Shown here one piece after another: positions 11,450-26,400 of a DNA stretch of 64,000 nt (the stretch's first letter is position 1; each line of letters opens with the position of its first letter). Position numbers and translations under genes: made by a program. The notes below the pieces were generated by a model. That model was not told where the DNA came from. It was given only the letters and a program-made list of their open reading frames with translations, and did not search any database. The stretch is from Beroe forskalii (Eukaryota; Ctenophora; Nuda; Beroida; Beroidae), in NCBI GenBank assembly GCA_011033025.1, contig WFMF01000042.1:434501-498500 (forward strand), given 5' to 3'.

Positions 11450-14400
11450 CTGACACATGAACCTTCAATTCCCAGGAATTCAAATGGGGGGGGGGAGAGA
11501 AACCCTTCAATTCCCAGGAATTCAAAATGGGGGGGGGGGGTATTTTGAAGGTTAAATTACTTCTATACCAACAGCCGTACGGCCAATGACAGGAATAGAA
11601 GGATTCAAGAGTAATCAAGCCAGTGACGGTTAAGGAAGTGTAATCCATACTTTCTTCGCCCGCGACTTCGCTGAAATGGGCAGCTCCTCATTTAACCCTC
11701 CCGCACAGTTTCCTGTACGCTCGGCTGAGTGAACCGTCGGGCTGCATAGGCTCAAGATGAATCTCTCACCCTTAGCTCAGTGGCGCTGGCCGGGATTCGA
11801 ACCAATGATCTTTCGATCCTGTGCTCAAATCGATACCACTACACCAATGACCCTTAAAACCCTTCAATTCCAAGGAATTCAAATTGGGGGATTACAAACC
11901 CTTCAATAACCAGGAATTCAAATGGGGGTGCAAACCCTTCAATGCCCAGGAATTCAGATGGGGGAGAAGAAACCCTTCAATTCCCAGGATTTCAAATGGG
12001 GGTGCAAACCCGTCAATTCCCAGGAATTCAAAGGGGGGGGGTACAAACCCTTCAATAACCAGGAATTCAAATGGGGGGTTGCTAACCCTTCGATTCCCAG
12101 GAAGTCAAATGGGGGTGCAAACCCTTCAATTCCTGAACAGGAATTCAAATGGGGGTGCAAACCCTTCAATAACCAGGAATTCAAATGGGGGTTGCAAACC
12201 CTTCAATTACCAGGAATTCAGATGGGGGGGGAAGAAACCCTTCAATTCCCAGGATTTCAAATGAGGGTGCAAACCCGTCAATAACCAGGAATTCAAATGG
12301 GAGTGCAAACCCGTCAATAACCAGGAATTCAAATGGGGGTTGCAAACCCTTCAATTACCAGGAATTCAGATGGGGGGGAAGAAACCCTTCAATTCCCAGG
12401 ATTTCAAATGGGGGTGCAAACCCTTCAATAACCAGGAATTCAAATGGGGGTTGCAAACCCTTCAATTACCAGGAATTCAGATGGGGGGGGGAAGAAACCC
12501 TTCAATTCCCAGGATTTCAAATGGGGGTGCAAACCCGTCAATAACCAGGAATTCAAATGGGGGTGCAAACCCGTCAATTCCCAGGAATTCAAATGGGGGG
12601 TTGCTAACCCTTCAATTCCTGCACAGGAATTCGAATGGGGGTGGAAAATTCAGATGAGGGGTACGATAAGTTCTATAAATTCACGATAGTCGATAAATTC
12701 AGATGGGGGTAAGGAATTTAAGCAGGACTTGGTAAAGCAGTAAGGGTTTAGATGATGGCGGCGAGGTGTGGGGGTAGAGCAGTAGTGTAGGGGTATGTAC
12801 CAGCGAGGGCCAATCCCCTATGTGCTATGTGTAGGAGCTGCAGATAGGGCAGTATATAAGAAATAACTGTGTGTCTACTCTATCAGGATACCCCCCAGTA
12901 TGATAGAGTAGTAACAGTGTATCTATTCTTTAGAGTACCCCCCCCCCCTTAGTACTTTAGTATCATAGGAGCTGCTGAAAACACAACGTACCTCCTTGTG
13001 AGCGGCGTTATCGTTCCTCAGCTGCTCCAAAGCCTGTTTCTTAGTAACATTACAGCTGGCTTGCAGCACGGCGCGCTTACTGTTGCAGACCTGCTCCTGC
13101 TTCCTTGCTTCACTCTCCAACCCTCGCATCTTGCGGAACAGCGCCCTCTCAGTGTTACCAGCCTTCGACATGTCCTCCTGTAGAATAGAGGGGTGAGAAC
13201 AGCGCCTTCTCAGTGTTACCAGCCTTCGACATGTCCTCCTGTAGAATAGAGGGGTGAGAACAGCGCCCTCTCAGTGTTCCCAGCCTTCGACATGTCCTCC
13301 TGTAGAATAGAGGGGTGAGAACAGCGCCCTCTCAGTGTTACCAGCCTTCGACATGTCCTCCTGTAGAATAGAGGGGTGAGAACAGCGCCCTCTCAGTGTT
13401 ACCAGCCTTCGACATGTCCTCCTGTAGAATAGAGGGTGAGAACAGCGCCCTCTCAGTGTTACCAGCCTTCGACATGTCCTCCTGTAGAATAGAGGGTGAG
13501 AACAGCGCCCTCTCAGTGTTACCAGCCTTCGACATGTCCTCCTGTAGAATAGAGGGGTGAGAACAGCGCCCTCTCAGTGTTACCAGCCTTCGACATGTCC
13601 TCCTGTAGAATAGAGGGGTGAGAACAGCGCCCTCTCAGTGTTACCAGCCTTCGACATGTCCTCCTGTAGAATAGAGGGGTGAGAACAGCGCCCTCTCAGT
13701 GTTACCAGCCTTCGACATGTCCTCCTGTAGAATAGAGGGTGAGAACAGCGCCCTCTCAGTGTTACCAGCCTTCGACATGTCCTCCTGTAGAATAGAGGGG
13801 TGAGAACAGCGCCCTCTCAGTGTTACCAGCCTTCGACATGTCCTCCTGTAGAATAGAGGGGTGAGAACAGCGCCCTCTCAGTGTTACCAGCCTTCGACAT
13901 GTCCTCCTGTAGAATAGAGGGGTGAGAACAGCGCCCTCTCAGTGTTACCAGCCTTCTACATGTCCTCCTGTAGAATAGAGGGGTGAGAACAGCGCCCTCT
14001 CAGTGTTACCAGCCCAGCCTTCGACATGTCCTCCTGTAGAATAGAGGGGTGAGAACAGCGCCCTCTCAGTGTTACCAGCCTTCGACATGTCCTCCTGTAG
14101 AATAGAGGGGTGAGAACAGCGCCCTCTCAGTGTTACCAGCCTTCGACATGTCCTCCTGTAGAATAGAGGGGTGAGAACAGCGCCCTCTCAGTGTTACCAG
14201 CCTTCGACATGTCCTCCTGTAGAATAGAGGGGTGAGAACAGCGCCCTCTCAGTGTTCCCAGCCTTCGACATGTCCTCCTGTAGAATAGAGGGGTGAGAAC
14301 AGCGCCCTCTCAGTGTTACCAGCCTTCGACATGTCCTCCTGTACAATAGAGGTGTGAGAACAGCGCCCTCTCAGTGTTACCAGCCTTCAACATGTCCTCC

Positions 14401-17400
14401 TGTAGAATAGAGGGGTGAGAACAGCGCCCTCTCAGTGTTACCAGCCTTCGACATGTCCTCCTGTAGAATAGAGGGGTGAGAACAGCGCCCTCTCAGTGTT
14501 ACCAGCCTTCGACATGTCCTCCTGTAGAATAGAGGGGTGAGAACAGCGCCCTCTCAGTGTTACCAGCCTTCGACATGTCTTCCTGTAGAATAGAGGTGAT
14601 AGAAACACAGCAATCCTGAAGCTGAACAGTAATTTTCTCCCCCTGGCTCCCAGTTATCAGTAAACTTATAACGCAATAAGAAGACGAATAGGTACACTTC
14701 TCCATAGAGTCCGATGAAGTAGGTACTTACGAATAGGATCCACTTCTACATAGATTCCAATGAAGTAGGTACTTACGAATAGGATGCACTTCTCCAATGA
14801 AGTAGGTACTTACGAATAGGATGCACTTCTCCAATGAAGTAGGTACTTACGAATAGGATGCACTTCTCCAATGAAGTAGGTACTTACGAATAGGATGCGC
14901 TTCTCCATAGAGTCCACCCTCTTTTCGTTTTCTCGTGCCAGCTGTGAGAGTTTTGGCTGCCACTGGTTGGCTTTGGTTTGCCGCTGGGAGATGTGTGCTT
15001 TCTGCCGGGCAATATGGTCCTGCGATAAGCAGAGACTGAGAGTGGAGCAAGCAATGAGATCACTCCTAGTGGAACAAGCAATGAGATAACTCCTAGTGGA
15101 AAGAGCATTGAGATAACTCCTGGTGGAACAAGCAATGAGATAACTCCTGGTGGAACAAGCAATGAGATAAACCCTGGACACTAGTGACAATCCCATTATT
15201 AACCTGTGGATGACAGCCTGCCAGTCTTATAAGGGGTTATTCATAAAAGTAATCCGGTGAGTATATACTCAAATTTTAAGCCAAAATCCGGTTTTCTTAT
15301 TCATAAAACAGGTAATCCGTGAGTCTGAGACGGCCGTGAGTCTTGACTCGTGAGTTTTGACTTACAATCAATTTTGGCTTCATTTTTCGGATCAGTGGCT
15401 CACGGTTCTGGATTACTGGCTTAGAATCATGGATCACTGGCTCAAAATTTTGGATCACTGGATCTGAGTCTCGGATTTCTGACTTATGAGTCTCGGATCA
15501 TCGGATAACACTGGATTACGAGCGGCTCAGACTCAAAACGGAGTTATTCATAAAGTGAGCATATTCTCAAAATTCTGAGCCGACGGGTAGTGCCAGGATT
15601 TTTTGGATTACTTATGGATTACCGATGCAAATTAACGTAAAGAAAGCAGAAAAACGGTTTCATGAATGTCAAGTACCGTAAGATAATCGTTCAAATGGTA
15701 AATTTAGCGTTCAGGTAGAAAACTGTATTCAATTAACAGCTGAAATTCGTGTTTCACAAAGACATAAAACACAATTTATGCACATTTCATCTATATTATT
15801 GTCCTAACGGCAACGCTTCAAACACTCAAATAGTTATACACACTATGAAAGGTCTGGATGTAAAATCAAAACGCATATAGTGAAATATGGTGAGAGCGCA
15901 ATGAAACACCGAACCGTATATAAATTCCTTATCTCTGTTTGTTAACTCCACCGTATGTATTCGATCATAGACTTGTGTGCCTCAACGAATTTTCATTGAA
16001 GGTCAGTGGTCACGTGCGCGCGTCACGTGACTGCGCTGAACCAATAGCAGAGGAGATAATTGAAACGAGTAACCGTAGTTTATCTTCGTTTCCACTTTCC
16101 ATCACGTTCGTATCAATCACGATTGTTTTTCGCACATTTTATCTACGGTATATAAACGGTATATACGGTAACACAAGGTAAAATAGAGATAAAGAACACT
16201 ATGGTATTATAAGTGGTGCCACTCAGACACGGTTGATTACTCCATCCGTGTGTTACCATGTTTGTTTTGTGTCCTGGTTTATTTCTGATTAAGCGATCGA
16301 AATGGCAGTTTTCATAGTATGTGATTTGAGCTCTTGTGTCAATTGTTTATCAAATGCTTGGTAGTAGCGTGCTTTCGTTTTGTTTTCGACAGTATCAAAT
16401 TTTCATAGACATTTGAGGCCAGAATACCCGTGCAACTTAATCGTCGAAGTGATCTATGTTTGCTCCATTCGTGCTATTAGACCTCAACTTTTACATTTGC
16501 CATTTGATCGTCGTTCTTTTGAATTTATTTGTTGGATTTACCTTTACACGATGATGATGTCACATTTTAGTATTTTAGCTTTTACGAAATTATGATAGGT
16601 GATATAAGACTTGTCAATTTACCCGTTTCGATCATGCAGTTATCCAGCAGGCTTATTAGTTTATTGTTACTTTTAGTGAGCCGACACTGAGCCGTACCGC
16701 CGAATGATCCAAAAAATTGAGTTCCAGCTTCGCAGACTTAAAAAAGAAGCCAAAATGTGCAATCCACTTAGTCGAGACTCAAAATCCCGTGATCCGGAAC
16801 TCAATGCGCGGCAAGCCGAGACTCAATGCGCGGCAAGCCGAGACTCATAATCCAGTAATCCGGTACTTAAGTCGGTGATCCAAAGGACTGAGCCAACGAG
16901 CCATTATTTTAAGCCAATGATCCGAGACTCGCTGTAATCCAAGCCATGAGCCAGAGACTCACGGCTTGGATCGTGTTTATGAATACAAAATTTCTGACTT
17001 ACTTCTTTGAGTCTCGGATTTGAGTCTCTGGCTTAAGTCTCAGTCTCATTCTTATGAATAACCCCTATAGTGACTATCCTATCATTAACCTGGACTCTCA
17101 TTTCGTTGGTGTGGATGACTGCCTGATTGTCCACGTGGACTCTGTTCTCGCTGAGTTTCCGCTGCTCCTCCCCCACCTTCCCCAGCAGACAGTTCACATC
17201 CTGCAGCTTTCTGCCGTACTCCCGCTGCTGCAGATTCACAGCTCGCTCATTGTCCCGCGCTTCCTTCCCTCGCTGCCTGAAAGTTACTATTCAGTGAGGG
17301 GGTGGGGCTTTCTTCCCTCGCTGCCTGAAAGTTACTATTCAGTGAGGGGGTGGGGCTTCCTTCCCTCGCTGTCTGAAAGTTACTATTCAGTGAGGGGTGG

Positions 17401-20400
17401 GGCTTCCTTCCCTCGCTGTCTGAAAGTTACTATTCAGTGAGGGGGTGGGGGCTTCCTTCCCTCGCTGCCTGAAAGTTACTATTCAGTGAGGGGGTGGGGC
17501 TTCCTTCCCTCGCTGCCTGAAAGAGGGGGACTGGGGGACTGGGAGGGGACTGGGGACTGGGAGAGGACTGGGGACTGGGAGGGGACTGGGGACTGGGAGG
17601 GGAGTGGGGACTGAGAGGGGAGTGGGGAATGGGAGGGGACTGGGGACTGGGAGGGACTGGGGACTGGGGAATGGGAGGGGACTGGGGACTGGGAGGGGAC
17701 AGGGGACTGTGAGAGGACTGGGGACTTGGAGGGGACTGGGGACTTGGAGGGGATTGGGAGGGGACTGGGGACTTTTAGGGGAGTGGGGGCAAGGGCTGCC
17801 TGAGACGTTATCATTCAGGACTCAGGAGGAACTGGGAGGGAACTGAGAGCAGCCAGTCCTTCCCTCCCTGCCTGAGAGTAACTATTCAGTGAGGGGAGGG
17901 ATTAGGGACTAGGAGGGATACAACCAAATTGGGGTCGTAGGGAGTAGTTAAGGGAGTAGTAAACTAGGGGACTTTATGGATGATCTAAAGGTAACATACA
18001 GTATACCTGCACTATTTTCAATACATAGAAGCATTACCACAGCTCAGGAACCTGGTTTTGTTGTGGTAGTCCTTCTCGTAGCTCTGCAGCTGGGTTTTGA
18101 GGTGCTGGTTCACGACCTCAGCCTCCCGCCACTGGGAGAGTCTCTCCACTGCCTCCTCCCTCCTCCTCTTCTCGGTGTCCTGAGGGAGCCTGACTTAAAA
18201 CCTAACCCAAACCTATGACTCTAGCCCAAAGAGAGTTGCTCCTCCTCTTCTCGGTGTGCTGAGGGGAGCCTGACTTAAAACCTACCCAAACCTATGACTC
18301 TAGCCCAAAGAGAGTTGTTCCTCCTCTTCTCAGTGTCCTGAGGGGAGCCTGACTTAAAACCTACCCAAACCTATGACTCTAGCCCAAAGAGAGTTGCTCC
18401 TCCCTCCTCCTCTTCTCGGTGTCCTGAGGGGAGCCTGACTTAAAACCTACCCAAACCTATGACTCTAGCCCAAAGAGAGTTGTTCCTCCTCTTCTCAGTG
18501 TCCTGAGGGGAGCCTGACTTAAAACCTACCCAAACCTATGACTCTAGCCCAAAGAGAGTTGCTCCTCCTCTTCTCGGTGTGCTGAGGGGAGCCTGACTTA
18601 AAACCTACCCAAACCTATGACTCTAGCCCAGAGAGAGTTGCTCCTCCTCTTCTCGGTGTCCTGAAGGGAGCCTGACTTAAAACCTAACCCAAACCTATGA
18701 CTCTAGCCCAGAGAGAGTTGCTCCTTCCTCCTCTCGGTGTCCTGAAGGGAGCCTGACTTAAAACCTAACCCAAACCTATGACTCTAGCCCAAAGAGAGTT
18801 GCTCCTCCTCTTCTCGGTGTCCTGAGTGAGAATCATACTGCAGAAACTATAAACGAAGTACAAAAGTCGACCACACGTGATCCAATGTTCAGAAGAGAAG
18901 GTGGTTGCTTTGGCATTACTTTGCCTGTCACCACATGGGGAAGGACTTCTTGCTCCATACAAGAATACTGCCACCCTATAGTCTACCGACAACTGCTCAC
19001 CAAAACACTACGGTTCTCCGGTCGCACAGGAAAAATAGGCGATGGTTCCTGGTTACTGGTTAGAGTTAGGAACGGCAGGAACGCACCTCCTTCCGCACTA
19101 CAAGAAGACTGCCACCCACCCTAGATATAAGTTACCCTGCACACTAGAGTTACTATAGTTACCCTGTATAGTTGCTACAGTTACCCTGCGCTTCAATGAC
19201 AGTCAAAGCCTGACCTGTGAAACCGCGATGGGAACTGCGATTAAACAAAGTGGGACACGTCTTCATTTCCTGTGATGTTACCTTGATGTGCTTTTCCTTT
19301 TTAGATCTTTCCAGTCGTAGTTACCTTAATGTGCTTTTCTTTTTTAGACCTCTCCAGTCGTAGCTGGGCTCCCACTTCTTTCAGCTGACTCCCTAGTTCG
19401 TGGTGTTCTTTAGCCTGAGCAGTACAATGTGCAAAAACTGGGAAATAGGAGGGGTATGAGGGGTTTAGAGGGGAAGGAGGGGATAGGAGGGGGTAGGAGG
19501 GCGTGGGAGGGGAAGGAGGGGGGAGTAGGAGGGGTATAATGGCTTAGGAGGGGGTTGGAGGGAGAAGAAGGGGTAGGAGGGGATAGGAGGGGGTAGGAGG
19601 AGATAAGAAGGCGGTAGGAGGGGTTAAGAGGGTTAGGAAGGGGGTAGGAGGGGATAAGAAGGCGGTAGGAGAAGGTTGGAGGGAGTGGGAGGGGTAGGAG
19701 AGGGTAGAAGGTGGAAAGGAGGGGAAGTAGGAGGGGTATAATGGCTTAGGAGGGGGTAGGAGGAAGAAGGGGTAAGGGGACTGGGGGAGTAGGAGGGGTA
19801 GAAGGGAGACGGAAGGGGTAGAAGTAACAAATTGAGTAGGTAAGTACTTGGTTCTAGGTAGGTAGCAACTTAGTAGGTTGGTAAGTTGGTACTTCATAAG
19901 GTAGGTAAAACTTAGCAGGTAGGTAATTTGATAGTTAATTAGGTAAGTAAAACAACTTCACGTTTTACAATAGCTTTTGCACCTTATCTCTAAGCTTTTT
20001 CTCAAACTGCAAGCCAAGTTCTTCAGCTTCGATCATTATCTGATCCATAGCACTCAGGATTGACTGGTATCTCTGCTCTGTAGCCGTCCTGTAATTACAT
20101 TAATTAGTGATTGATAAGATTAATTAATAATGATCAATTAATTGAATTGAACTAGTTTCTAGTTGTGATCTGTTCAGTACCTACAGAGTACAGAACCCAT
20201 ATTTCGCGCTAGATTGTAATTTAATATTGCATTGGAATTCACCACTGAATATGATACTAAGAATGAGCCCCATACTCTTTAACTAAGTACAAACTTACAA
20301 ACACAAATCTTGAAGTTGCCATGGTAAATTATCGGGAAACTCAACTAATCTAATTAAGGTCACGGCTGCAAAACTTGGACACTTTATGTTACTGTAAGAG

Positions 20401-23400
20401 CTGAAAATTCACTCTTTTCATGCGTAATATACGAAACGGAACCGCGCGCGCCGCAAAGTTAGCAAAGATTTAATGATTTTAGTTCTGGCGAAGGTCCACT
20501 ATTACCTTACCATCTCACTACCCTTTGATTTTACTCGGAATCTTCGAATGTGAAATGCTGCAACCTACATGCAACCAGCTTGTGAAGTAATGTAGCAGGA
20601 GCCCATGTGAATTAGTTACTTAGTTACTTAGATACCACCAACATTTGGCTCATGCAGTAAGACATCGTATGGATATCCTTAGATTAATTAACAGCATTAT
20701 GGTACTGACACCTAACATATCAATGACACCAGCCTGCGGTCCGACGAATCTGGCACCAGTTTGCAAAGCATGGCTGACAGCAGTGAGCAGTCCGAATTAT
20801 CAATGACACCAGCCTGACGTATCACTGACACCAGTCTGACGTATCACTGACACCAGCCTGACGTATCACTGACACCAGCCTGCCGTATCACTGACACCAG
20901 CCTGCCGTATCACTGACACCAGCCTGCCGTATCACTGACACCAGCCTGCCGTATCACTGACACCAGCCTGCCGTATCACTGACACCAGCCTGCCGTATCA
21001 CTGACACCAGCCTGCCGTATCACTGACACCAGTCTGACGTATCATTGAAACCAGTCTAACGTATTGCTGACATCACTGACACCAACTTACGAATCACTGA
21101 AACCAGTCGGACGTATTGCTGACACCAGCCTGGCGTATCACAGTATCACTGACTCCAGTCTGGCGTATTACTGACACCAGTCTGACGTATCACTGACAGC
21201 AGTCTGACGTATCACAAACACCAGTCAGACGTATTGCTGACATCAGTACGACGTATCACTGACACCAGTCTGACGTATCACTGACACCTATCTGACGTAT
21301 CACTGACACGAGTCTGACGTATCATTAACACCAGCCAAACGTATCACTGACACCATTCTGGTGTATCACGGACACCAGTCTGACGTATCACTGACACCAG
21401 TCTGACGCATCACTGAACGAATCACTGAAACCAGTCTGGCGTATCTATGGCACCAATCTCACGTATCACTGACATCAGTCTCACGTATCACTGACACCAT
21501 TCTGGCGTATCACTGGCACCAGTCTGACGTATCACTGTCTGACGTATCACTGACACCAGTCTGGCATTTCAATGACACCAATCCGACGAATCACTGGCAG
21601 CCTGGTGTGACGTATCACTGACATCAGTCTGATGTATCACTGACACCAGTCTGACGTATCACTGACATCAGTCTGACGTATCACTAACACCAGTCTGACG
21701 TATCACTGACATCAGTCTGAGGTATCACTGACACCAGTCTGCCGTATCACTGACACTAGTCTGACATATAATTGATACCAGTCTGGTGTATACCTGACAC
21801 AAGTTTGGCGTATCACTGACACCATTCTAACGTATAACTGAAGCCAGTCTGGTGTATATATGACACCAGTTTGGCATTGCAATGACACCAATCCGACGAA
21901 TCACTGGCAGCCTGGTGTGACGTATCACTGACATCAGTCTAATGTATCACTGACACCAGTCTGAAGTACCAATGACACCAGTCTGAAGTATCAATGACAC
22001 CAGTCTCACGTATCACTGACACCAGTCTGACGTATCACTGACACCAGTCTGGCGTATCACTGAAACCAGTCTGCCGTATCACTGGTATCATTCTGACGTA
22101 TCACTGACACTAGTCTGACGTATCACTGACACCATTCTGACGTAAAACTGACACCAGTCTGACGTATCACTGACACCAGCCTGACGTATCATTAACACCA
22201 GTCTTACGTATCACTGACACCAGTCTGACGTATCATTGACACCAGTGTGACGTATTGCTGATCACACCAGTACGACGCATCACTGACACCAGTCTGACGT
22301 ATTGCTGACACCAGCCTGGCGTATCACTGACACCAGTCTGGCGAACCACTGACACCAGTCTGCCGTTTCAATGACAGCAGTCTGAGGTATCACTGACACC
22401 AGTCTGACGTATTGCTGAAACCAGTCTGACGAATCATTGACACCAGTCTGACGTATTGCTGAAACCAGTCTGACGAATCACTGACACCAGTCTGATGTAT
22501 TGCTGACACCAGTCTGACGTATCACTGATACAAGTCTGGCGTATCACTGACACCATTCTAACGTATTACTGAAGCCAGCCAGGTGTATATCTGACACCAG
22601 TCTGGCATTTCACTGACACCAATCCGACGAATCACTGACAACAGTCTGGCGTATCACTGACACCAGTCTGAAGTATCAATGACACCAGTCTCACGTATCG
22701 CTAACACCAGTCTGGCGTATCTATGGCACCAGTCTGGCGTATTGCTGAAACCAGTCTGACGAATCACTGACACCAGTCTGATGTATTGCTGACACCAGTC
22801 TGACGTATCACTGACACAAGTCTGGCGTATCACTGACACCATTCAAACGTTTTACTGAAGCCAGTCTGGTGTATATCTGACACCAGTCTGGCATTTTACT
22901 GACACCAATCCGACGAATCACTGACACCAGTCTGACGTATCACTGACACCAGTCTGAAGTATCCATGACACCAGTCTCACGTATCACTGACACCAGTCTG
23001 GCGTATCTATGGCACCAGTCTGGCGTATCACTGGCACCAGTCTGACATATCATTGACACCAGTCTGGCGTATCACTGGCACCAATCTTACATATAACTGA
23101 CGCCAGTCTGGTGTATACCTGACACAAGTCTGCCGTTTCAATGACACCAATCCGACGAATCACTGGCAGCCTGGTGTGACGTATCACTGACATCAGTCTG
23201 ATGTATCACTGACACCAGTCTGACGTATCACTGACATCAGTCTGACGTATCACTAACACCAGTCTGCCGTATCAATGACAGCAGTCTGAGGTATCACTGA
23301 CACCAGTCTGACCTATCACTGAAACCAGTCTGACGTATTGCTGAAACCAGTCTGACGAATCATTGACACCAGTCTGACGTATTGCTGAAACCAGTCTGGT

Positions 23401-26400
23401 GTATACCTGACACCAGTCTGGCATATCACTGACACCAATCGGACGTATCACTGACATCAGTCTGACGTATCACTGACATCATTCCGACGTAACACTGACA
23501 CCAGTCTGACGTATCACTGACACCAGTCTGAAGTATCAATGACACCAGTCTGACGTATCACTGACACCAGTCTGACGTATCACTGACACCAGTCTGACAT
23601 ATCGGTGACACCTGAACAACCTATCACTGAAACCAGTCTGACGTATCACTGACACCAGTCTGAAGTATCACTGACACCAGTCTGAAGTATCAATGACACC
23701 AGTCTGAAGTATCAATGACACCAGTCTCACGTATCACTGACACCAGTCTCACGTATCACTGACACCAGTCTGACATATCGGTGACACCTGAACAACCTAT
23801 CACTGAAACCAGTCTGACGTATCACTGACACTAGTCTGACATATCATTGACACCAGTCTGGTGTATCACTGACACCAGTCTGACGTATCACTGACACCAG
23901 TCTGGCATGTCATTGACACCAGTCTGACGTATCACTGACACCAGTTTGGCGAATCACTGACACTAGTCTGACGTATCATTGACATCATTCTGACGTATCA
24001 CTGACACCAGTCTGACGTATCACTGACACCAGTCTGACATATCATGGACACCAGTCTGGAGTATCACTGACACCAGTCTGACGTACCACTGACACCAGTC
24101 AGTTAACATCCTATTTTATTAGGTTTATGCCCTATTTTCTTATGTTTACGTACAATTTTGGTAAATCTACGTCCTATTTTGGTAGGATTACGCATTTACA
24201 CCCTATATTGGTAGACTTACACCCTTTTTGATAGATTTCCCCCTGTTTTGGTTGTCTTACACCCTATTTTGGTAGTCTTACAGCCTACTTTTGTAGGTTT
24301 ACACCCTGGTAGGTTTACACCCTGGTAGGTTTACACCCTGGTAGGTTTACACCCTGGTAGGTTTACACCCTGGTAGGTTTACACCCTGGTAGGTTTACAC
24401 CCTGGTAGGTTTACACCCTGGTAGGTTTACACCCTGGTAGGTTTACACCCTGGTAGTTTGTGAAGTCTCTGACCCCAGTGTTTCCTCAAGACAGGCTGAT
24501 AGGTCAGTAGGAGCAGAGAGTTTCTATAAGCTTGTCGAGTATTCGCATAATACTTGCTCTTTTGTAATGAATTTTCCTAATTCATTAGACAGCACGGTAA
24601 GTGTTAGAGAAATAATCTCCAATAGAGATGTAGGGCAACACCGAGAAGCATGACTTGGCGCAATAAAAGTCAAGAGTTGATAAATAAATAATACCTTTTG
24701 TTCTTAAATGCCACTCATTTTGACATCTTGCAAATCAAAACATTTTATGCATTAACACGACGTGGATTCTAAACTTTTAAATGAGCTTGCCAAATTATAA
24801 ATAAAGTATGGGGGAAGAAAAATAAAATAATTTTACTGTCGCCCAACACAAACAGACCTTGTGAGTGACGTCGACATCAGGACTGCCAATGTAAAATTGC
24901 TTGCTTCAATCCGGCTATTTCTATTCTGAGTCAATATTTCTAGATTCGATAGATCATTGAAAAGATAACAATGTATATTATGCGTTTAGCCCGTAAATTC
25001 AGAATTTTGAGACTATTATTTTCAGTTGAACTTTTTAGAGCAGAAAAAGATGAATTCACTGTGAAAAACAAGAATAGACCGACTCCTCAATAAATTCATA
25101 CCATATTAGTCTCACTTTCAACAAAGGCTACGTATATGGCAGATATTACAAAGGAGCAGCTGGGCGAGAAAAGAGCGTCTTTCACCAAATATCAATTCCT
25201 CAACATTCAAGTTATTTTGTGGCGTAACCAAATTGTAGATTTGGATTCTCAAAGAAATCAGTTTCTTCATGTTTTTAGAGAATAATCCGTGCCAATTGAA
25301 TGTCGATTTGAAGTTAAAATCTAAACGTTTGCAGGGACCATGACAATAAAACTGCTCACTTGCCACGATAAACCGAGCAAAGAAGGCCCCCACAACAAGA
25401 AGCAGAGATGTGTTGGACGGAGAGTCAGTCTGAGAAGCATCTCTCCGCCCCTACCTCTGGAGGTGTGGAAGGCTGTGTTCGACAAGATGCAGATCAGGGA
25501 CAAATTCGCCGCCAGTGAAGCCGTTGTGGAGTTCCACGACTTCTACCAGAACCTGGTAGCTCGCAACGCCGCGAGCTACTTTGCTCACTTCCAGACCAGG
25601 GCAGTAGAACTGTCGGCCTTCCACCATCTGGCTCAGTGCCAGTACCAGCACTGGAGTGAGCTAGCAAACCAGCCCCGAGTTACCTTATCCATCTACCTCT
25701 CCAAACATTGGGTGGTGGCGCAGGATAGCACCAAGGACCCTTTTAAACACGTGACTTTTCAGAGCGAGGAGGGAGACGACTCCTTGCGGCATCTGAAGGT
25801 TAACGCCACTTGCTGGCTCAAGTTCTCAGTGTTCAATCTGCAGCTGCCTACAGGGACCTTCCACTTGTTCTACAAGATGAGGGGCGGCCCCCAGGAGGGG
25901 GAGCACCAATTCAAGGTCCGAGTGGCCCACTCTAAAGTGGGGAAGAGGAGGGGTTATATCCACCCCCGCCATGTGGCAGCTTTAGGGTGTGAGTGGCAGT
26001 GGCTTCCTGTCTACAGGGACTTGGCTTGCACCACACTTCTAACACTCAGCAATGACTTCGAGAGAGGGGGTCGTGTCAGAGAGGTCGCTTTTTACAGTTC
26101 CAACGACTTGTGGACCAGGGACCTCTGCTTCCACAGCCTACAATTTGTTTCCACTTCTGACTTAAATCCTTTTACCATGCAGGTAGACGACTTTTGCTAA
26201 ATCTATTTATTTCCGATTTATTTTAATGAGATTTTATTTAGTAGACTTACTTATTTAAATATACTTACCAATTCCAAATCTTATGTTAGCTCCGGTATTT
26301 ATTTACAATTGAATTATTTTATCATAGCTTCTTAACATTTTATCATAACTTCTTAACATTTTGGCACAACTGTGAATATCTTTAATCTTATCATAACTTA

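Noticed and set aside
11780-11855. Functional tRNA gene on the minus strand
   Set aside because: A and B boxes are present, but T-stem and acceptor-stem pairing fail; a tRNA-derived SINE explains it better.
11884-12689. Several plus frames with NPSIPRNSNGG or KPFNNQEFKWG
   Set aside because: 36-bp intronic minisatellite read in multiple frames. It lies inside an intron of the minus-strand gene.
17479-17814. Serine/proline-repeat protein on the minus strand
   Set aside because: G-rich repeat tract translated; it lies in the intron between exons E and D.
25118-25651. Minus-strand frames across the F-box-like gene
   Set aside because: Antisense shadows of the plus-strand coding region; no domain or splice support.
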